23,586 bases of DNA from a virus: IMG/VR virus record IMGVR_UViG_3300034101_001412, positions 1 through 23,586 of that record. One strand, written 5' to 3'. The translations under genes were made by a program, and so were the position numbers. Within the stretch, counting starts at the first letter, position 1; every line of letters starts with the position of its first letter. The notes under the pieces are model-generated. The model ran no database searches. It worked only from the letters and a program-made list of their open reading frames with translations, and was not told the origin of the DNA. Shown here piece after piece: positions 20,814 to 23,586 of this stretch.

Positions 20814-21484
20814 GGGTTCGTCTCCATTACCGCCCGGCACGCGGACCTAACGACCGCCGCGTAGGTGCTACCCCGGCCGTACTTCTCCCTAATTGCTGCG
20901 AGGGCTTCTTTCTCAGGCCCCCAGAAGCAGCCGAGCTGCACCATGGCATGAGTGCCGTGGTTGACTGCATAGCCGATGCGGCCCTGATCACCCACAGGAC
21001 CGAACGAGATAACCCCCTCGGCCCCGTGCAGGTCAGCCTTGGTCAGGCTGGCCCCGTGCAGGTTGGCCTCGATCAGATTGGCCCCGGTCAGATCGGCCTC
21101 GGTCAGACGGGCCCCGTGCAGGTTGGCCCCGAACAGGTCGGCGCCTTGCAGGTTGGCCCCGTGCAGGTTGGCCTCGGTCAGATCGGCCTTGGTCAGATTG
21201 GCCCCGAACAGGTAGGCCTCGCGCAGGTCGGCGCCTTGCAGGTTGGCCCCGGCCAGGTAGGCGCCTTGCAGGTTGGCCCTGGACAGGTCGGCGCCGGTCA
21301 GGAGGGCCCCGCACAGGTTGGCCCTGGACAGGAGGGCCTCGGTCAGGTTGGCCTTGCTCAGGTTGGCCCCGTACAGGTTGGCCTTGGTCAGGTTGGCCTT
21401 GGTCAGGTTGGCCCTCGCTCCGCCTTCGGCTACCAACCAGAGCGTATGCTGATTGAGCACTTCGTCCAGTTCTTCTTGTGTCAT
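20810..21484 (-). CDS. Pentapeptide-repeat protein, long copy
   Basis: This protein has 224 residues from the ATG at 21484 (GGGAGG upstream). It starts MTQEELDEVLNQHTLWLVAE, then has about 26 pentapeptides (ARANL TKANL TKANL YGANL and so on), and ends with the same FGPVGDQGRIGYAVNHGTHA domain as its paralogue. The repeat number is the main difference between copies, as expected from slippage in a 15-base repeat. It lies between two hydrolase copies and overlaps both by four bases. The role is unknown; an immunity, gyrase-binding or structural function would all be guesses. Confidence 0.88.
   Translation of the reverse strand: MTQEELDEVLNQHTLWLVAEGGARANLTKANLTKANLYGANLSKANLTEALLSRANLCGALLTGADLSRANLQGAYLAGANLQGADLREAYLFGANLTKADLTEANLHGANLQGADLFGANLHGARLTEADLTGANLIEANLHGASLTKADLHGAEGVISFGPVGDQGRIGYAVNHGTHAMVQLGCFWGPEKEALAAIREKYGRGSTYAAVVRSACRAVMETNP
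21029..21418. repeat. 15-base tandem coding repeats (pentapeptide array, long)
   Basis: There are about 26 units of 15 bases within the long pentapeptide gene. Many units differ by one to three bases, and some neighbouring blocks are nearly identical, which suggests recent expansion. Confidence 0.85.
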
Positions 21485-21945
21485 TTTCCTGCCTCCCAAA
21501 AACATGTCTGGTTAACCCGCCCGGCCTTCGGGAGCTTCTTTTTCCACGGCTGGGGATTGCGTCCACAAATGTCAAAATGTGTCGCAGCGAAAGGCGCTGG
21601 CACGAGGTCCGTATAGGCCAGCGCGGCGGCCTCAACTGACGCTTTCCACGCCTTCAGATCGTCAATCTGGTGGCGCTTTTTATACCAAGGATATTGCTTA
21701 GGTTTGGCGATCACTTCGCAAACGGAGTTTCCCCCGAAGTGCGTGCCAATCCTGGCGAGCGTCGCATGGGCAATTGCTGTCGCCTCCGGCATGTCGCGAC
21801 CTCGCGTCTCATGATAGACGACTTTGGCCAGACACTTAATCTCTTGTGGGTCAGTCAGGTGCAGCGCCGTCGTGCCATTGCCGTCCGGGCCGACAAGGCG
21901 CATGGCGAATAGCGCGGCAAGGATTGTGGCGTCGATTGGGGTCAT
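21481..21945 (-). CDS. SleB-type cell wall hydrolase, copy 1
   Basis: This is a 154-residue protein; the ATG at 21945 overlaps the previous stop. It has the same blocks as copy 2: CLAKVVYHETRG with Glu46, SVCEVIAKPKQYPWY, and FAATHFDICG. It is followed by its own pentapeptide gene, so the pair [hydrolase-pentapeptide] is repeated in tandem. Replacements relative to copy 2 are mostly on variable positions (KRHQIDDL against KRNKIDDM), so both copies look functional. The short N-terminal hydrophobic stretch may act as a signal anchor. Confidence 0.88.
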   Translation of the reverse strand: MTPIDATILAALFAMRLVGPDGNGTTALHLTDPQEIKCLAKVVYHETRGRDMPEATAIAHATLARIGTHFGGNSVCEVIAKPKQYPWYKKRHQIDDLKAWKASVEAAALAYTDLVPAPFAATHFDICGRNPQPWKKKLPKAGRVNQTCFWEAGK

Positions 21946-22247
21946 TTCAGTGTTTCCAGAAATTCTTCCATTTTGTGAAGGTTCTGTGTCGTAAGATCAA
22001 CGTCGACCCGCGTTGTTTTAATCCCAGCAATAATCAGTCTCTTAATTTCGGCCCAAGCTTCTTCTTCTGTTTCATAATAATCTATGGTACTTCCTTGAAA
22101 CTTTCTCCCAGCAGAGTTTTTACCAGTCAACGCATTTCCGTCGAGGTTCAACACCGTTACTGGATCAACGGTGCATTTAACAAACAGATCGCGATTATCA
22201 ATCGACGATGTATTAAAATGCCACGTTATCTTGTATACTATTTTCAT
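21942..22247 (-). CDS. Hypothetical protein
   Basis: This is a 101-residue protein with AGGGA upstream of the ATG at 22247 and ATGA overlaps on both sides. It begins MKIVYKITWHFNTSSIDNRD, a beta-rich start, and has a C-terminal helix (YYETEEEAWAEIKRLIIAGI). No known motif is seen. The helix-containing end 'eTeEEAwaeikrliiagi' resembles small phage proteins that assist other enzymes, but no family can be named. Confidence 0.68.
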   Translation of the reverse strand: MKIVYKITWHFNTSSIDNRDLFVKCTVDPVTVLNLDGNALTGKNSAGRKFQGSTIDYYETEEEAWAEIKRLIIAGIKTTRVDVDLTTQNLHKMEEFLETLK

Positions 22248-22459
22248 AGCTCTTCCCTCAATGCTAGTTCAATGTTGTCCAAATCAAAGTCGTTCAGTCT
22301 ACGTTCAATGAACTTGGCCGGTGTACCTTGGCGCGTGAGGATTTCAATGTCCTCAAAATACGCTCTATCGTATCCTACGTCCGGCTCCGCCGGGTAAGCA
22401 TTCGCCATCACTAGGACCGGGAAGCCTCCGCAGACGGTTGTTTCAATTTTTACTTTCAT
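22244..22459 (-). CDS. Small hypothetical protein
   Basis: This is a 71-residue protein beginning MKVKIETTVCGGFPVLVMAN, with AEPDVGYDRAYFEDIEILTR after it and a helical, acidic end (DNIELALREEL). It overlaps the next gene by ATGA. 'mkikieteV.gg.pV.v.a.....ep.vG...y.edieI.t..G.pa.fie.rl...d...Ie.al.e' is a layout I have seen for phage hypotheticals. The function is unknown. Confidence 0.72.
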   Translation of the reverse strand: MKVKIETTVCGGFPVLVMANAYPAEPDVGYDRAYFEDIEILTRQGTPAKFIERRLNDFDLDNIELALREEL

Positions 22460-22489
22460 TTGTCAACATCCATCAATGTAATCCTCATC

Positions 22490-22711
22490 TTATTTCTGTA
22501 AGTGATATCCACGCGCAGAGAAACAAGACTTGCTGCAGAACTTCCCATTCGGGACTTTCTCCCCAGAAAGAGAATCGTCGCGCACATAGGCATACTGAAA
22601 CCTTCTTGCATCTTTACCACACTCATCACACTCTCCATCGTCAACTTGTTTACGATACAGAGAAACTCGTCCGAAAGCATCGTGTGATATCTGTCTCCAA
22701 CCTTTACTCAT
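22490..22711 (-). CDS. Small zinc-binding protein
   Basis: This is a 73-residue protein beginning MSKGWRQISHDAFGRVSLYR. It contains ECDECGKDARRFQY and, 20 residues on, KFCSKSCFSARGYHL; two CxxC pairs point to a treble-clef or zinc-ribbon site. It overlaps the end of the preceding 51-residue gene by eight bases. It was chosen over a competing frame at 22456-22680 because of these motifs. Confidence 0.72.
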   Translation of the reverse strand: MSKGWRQISHDAFGRVSLYRKQVDDGECDECGKDARRFQYAYVRDDSLSGEKVPNGKFCSKSCFSARGYHLQK

Positions 22712-22859
22712 GATCTTTGTTCCATACCTTTAAAGTTCTTGCCTGTTTCTTAAAGAAAGCCCCGATCTTTTGACCTATCGCAAGTCCGAGCAATCCTCCG
22801 ACTACAGGGACGGCTACGGCTGAAAAGGCTAACCAGCCCAAGATTTCCTCCCATTCCAT
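22704..22859 (-). CDS. Small membrane protein (51 aa), holin-like candidate
   Basis: The ATG at 22859 has GAGGT seven bases upstream. The protein begins MEWEEILGWLAFSAVAVPVV and continues GGLLGLAIGQKIGAFFKK, one hydrophobic stretch of about 25 residues with a basic tail (KKQARTLKVWNKDHE). Acidic N-end, single membrane helix and basic C-end is a common pattern for small holins or pinholins, but also for other phage membrane peptides. It follows a small lipoprotein gene and overlaps it by 31 bases. Confidence 0.6.
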   Translation of the reverse strand: MEWEEILGWLAFSAVAVPVVGGLLGLAIGQKIGAFFKKQARTLKVWNKDHE

Positions 22860-23029
22860 GATCTTACCTCACAGCTAGCTTTTGCTCGATCGTCGCCTTG
22901 TCTCTTATAAGCCTTGACAACAGAGTCTCCGGCTCTAAGACATTCTAACATCTCGGCGAATGGAGAAGGTTGTTCGATGCTTCTACATCCGCTCAAACAC
23001 GTCCAGATAACAAGAACATACACAGTCAT
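22829..23029 (-). CDS. Small lipoprotein (possible spanin-like or lysis-associated)
   Basis: This is a 66-residue protein beginning MTVYVLVIWTCLSGCRSIEQ. The LSGC segment is a lipobox with Cys15 as the acylated residue after a short hydrophobic signal. The rest is charged (LRAGDSVVKAYKRQGDDRAK). Short lipoproteins near phage membrane proteins are often outer-membrane spanin subunits, but this one is not proline-rich and its partner is not evident. It overlaps the previous gene as ATGA. Confidence 0.6.
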   Translation of the reverse strand: MTVYVLVIWTCLSGCRSIEQPSPFAEMLECLRAGDSVVKAYKRQGDDRAKASCEVRSWNGRKSWAG

Positions 23030-23223
23030 TTCTCAGTCTTTCGCTTTGCTTTTGTCAAGATCGCAGAGAATACCGCCACAGCCAAAGTTCCAGCTGCGTG
23101 GTATATTACGTCTAAGGTCGCATTCCAAGGCTTTTCCAGAGGTTTCTCCATTCTTTCCACTCTGGGTCTTGGGCGTTTTTCCAAATCAATGACGCGTTTT
23201 GTTCTACTTCTCTTCTTGTCCAT
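23026..23223 (-). CDS. Small membrane protein
   Basis: This is a 65-residue protein with GGAG six bases before the ATG at 23223. The N-terminal 30 residues are strongly basic (MDKKRSRTKRVIDLEKRPRP). A single hydrophobic segment follows (DVIYHAAGTLAVAVFSAILT), then a basic tail. It could be an inner-membrane lysis or anchor protein. Its first 112 bases lie inside the nuclease gene in another frame. Confidence 0.6.
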   Translation of the reverse strand: MDKKRSRTKRVIDLEKRPRPRVERMEKPLEKPWNATLDVIYHAAGTLAVAVFSAILTKAKRKTEK

Positions 23224-23537
23224 TCTTCACTCCACCAAGACGTTCTTTCGCGCGCGGCGACAAAAACCCTGTACGGTCCAATCCCAACAAGGACACCAGC
23301 CCTACCACCATGCCGGCTATGACGATCCAGAAAATTGAATTGATCAGGACGTAGGCCAGGGCGCCAGGGAGTTGAGTCACGTATCGGCCAAGAGTCCTTC
23401 CATTTGAACTCAACCAATCCGCAGTTTCCGTCAGCCAATAAAAGCGCATCTGGTACTCCTCCTTTTGTTATGTCTGTTAGGCGTTCCGCGCCTGGGAATA
23501 GACTGGCGACCTCTCGCCATAGTTTACTCTCAGTCAT
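23112..23537 (-). CDS. VRR-NUC-like nuclease
   Basis: This protein has 141 residues from the ATG at 23537; a TTG at 23546 is possible but badly spaced from AAGG. It contains TKGGVPDALLL (Asp30), LVEFKWKD (Glu43, Lys45) and GLRPDQFNFLDRHSRHGGRA (Gln66). This is the 'G.PD......G....iE.K.......lrp.Q..fl......g' order of VRR-NUC/PD-(D/E)xK nucleases, seen alone in phages. It likely cuts branched or nicked DNA. A second frame with a strong ribosome site lies within the gene. The start overlaps the end of an unseen upstream gene. Confidence 0.8.
   Translation of the reverse strand: MTESKLWREVASLFPGAERLTDITKGGVPDALLLADGNCGLVEFKWKDSWPIRDSTPWRPGLRPDQFNFLDRHSRHGGRAGVLVGIGPYRVFVAARERTSWWSEEWTRREVEQNASLIWKNAQDPEWKEWRNLWKSLGMRP
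23204..23449 (-). CDS. Possible overlapping membrane-protein gene inside the nuclease gene
   Basis: An ATG at 23449 has AAAGGAGG eight bases upstream and opens an 81-residue frame lying within the nuclease gene but in a different frame. Residues 34-56 form a strong membrane segment (INSIFWIVIAGMVVGLVSLL), and the end is charged (RAKERLGGVKNGQEEK). The stop overlaps the start of the next small membrane protein by 20 bases, continuing the coupled chain. The ribosome site comes from codons of the conserved nuclease motif KGGVPD, so chance is possible. Nested membrane genes are known in phage lysis regions, for example Rz1 inside Rz. Confidence 0.45.
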   Translation of the reverse strand: MRFYWLTETADWLSSNGRTLGRYVTQLPGALAYVLINSIFWIVIAGMVVGLVSLLGLDRTGFLSPRAKERLGGVKNGQEEK

Positions 23538-23586
23538 CACCTTCAACCTTTTTATCTTCTGGCAGAAGAGACTTCAAGAAGTTCAC
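23530..23586 (-). CDS. C-terminal end of an upstream gene (partial)
   Basis: A frame open from the right edge ends at the TGA at 23532-23530, overlapping the nuclease start by eight bases. The visible end reads VNFLKSLLPEDKKVEGDD. The coupling fits the pattern of the region. Too little is visible to name a product. Confidence 0.5.
   Translation of the reverse strand: MNFLKSLLPEDKKVEGDD

Noticed and set aside
20062-21418. CRISPR-like repeated sequence
   Set aside because: The repeats are 15 bases without unique spacers and encode pentapeptides; no cas genes are present.
20732-21616. Long plus-strand open frame with QVGPVQVGL-type repeats
   Set aside because: It is the complement of the pentapeptide array. 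The 15-base period keeps all frames open, and the minus-strand pentapeptide protein has the known fold, ribosome site and paralogue.
21033-21635. Minus-strand frame rich in RGQPDQGQP repeats
   Set aside because: It is an alternate frame of the same 15-base repeat array, overlaps two convincing genes, and has no independent start signal.
22456-22680. Minus-strand frame of 74 codons ending at the next gene's start
   Set aside because: It competes with the frame at 22490-22711, which has two CxxC pairs and better coding character. The ATGA-like junction at its end is chance or at most weak evidence.

Overview
The window is part of a tailed double-stranded DNA bacteriophage (or prophage). Every gene I can support lies on the minus strand, so transcription runs from high to low coordinates. 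The host cannot be named from the sequence. The small accessory genes (DUF551, 'HTPGPW' proteins, pentapeptide proteins, a SleB-type wall hydrolase) and strong Shine-Dalgarno sites resemble phages of Gram-negative bacteria, probably Pseudomonadota; this is inference.

Region 1 (23586 to about 13128) is an accessory and probable lysis region of about 30 small genes. Most start inside or right at the end of the gene before (ATGA or similar overlaps), which suggests one long, translationally coupled message. It begins with the tail of an unseen gene and a VRR-NUC-like nuclease that may carry a second membrane-protein gene in another frame. Three short membrane or lipoprotein genes follow. Next come two tandem copies of a pair [SleB-type cell wall hydrolase + pentapeptide-repeat protein], an HTH protein, an 'HTPGPW' protein, and a cluster of cysteine-rich and DUF551 paralogues that shows recent duplication.

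Region 2 (about 12652-13127) is the only long stretch without a gene. It is AT-rich, with repeats and palindromes, and lies just upstream of the packaging genes. It is a candidate control, packaging or origin site.

Region 3 (12546 to 1) is the head-assembly operon in an order typical of SPP1/Mu-like heads: probable small terminase, large terminase, portal, minor head protein (SPP1 gp7/Mu F type), a large beta-rich virion protein, a metalloprotease-glycine-zipper protein, an XkdF-like head protease, a glycine-zipper protein with a scaffold-type N-terminus, scaffold, capsid cement, major capsid protein, a second virion protein and head-tail connectors. A good sigma70-like promoter lies within the operon (4715-4743), and a strong terminator follows the major capsid gene (1542-1573). 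Together they could raise capsid and scaffold expression relative to the connector genes.

The most unusual feature is a recurring architecture of a DxDxDG calcium-loop motif, a basic linker and a long glycine-zipper segment. It occurs in two nearby head-assembly genes, one of which also carries an HEFGH zinc-protease motif. These look like cargo or effector cassettes inserted into head proteins.
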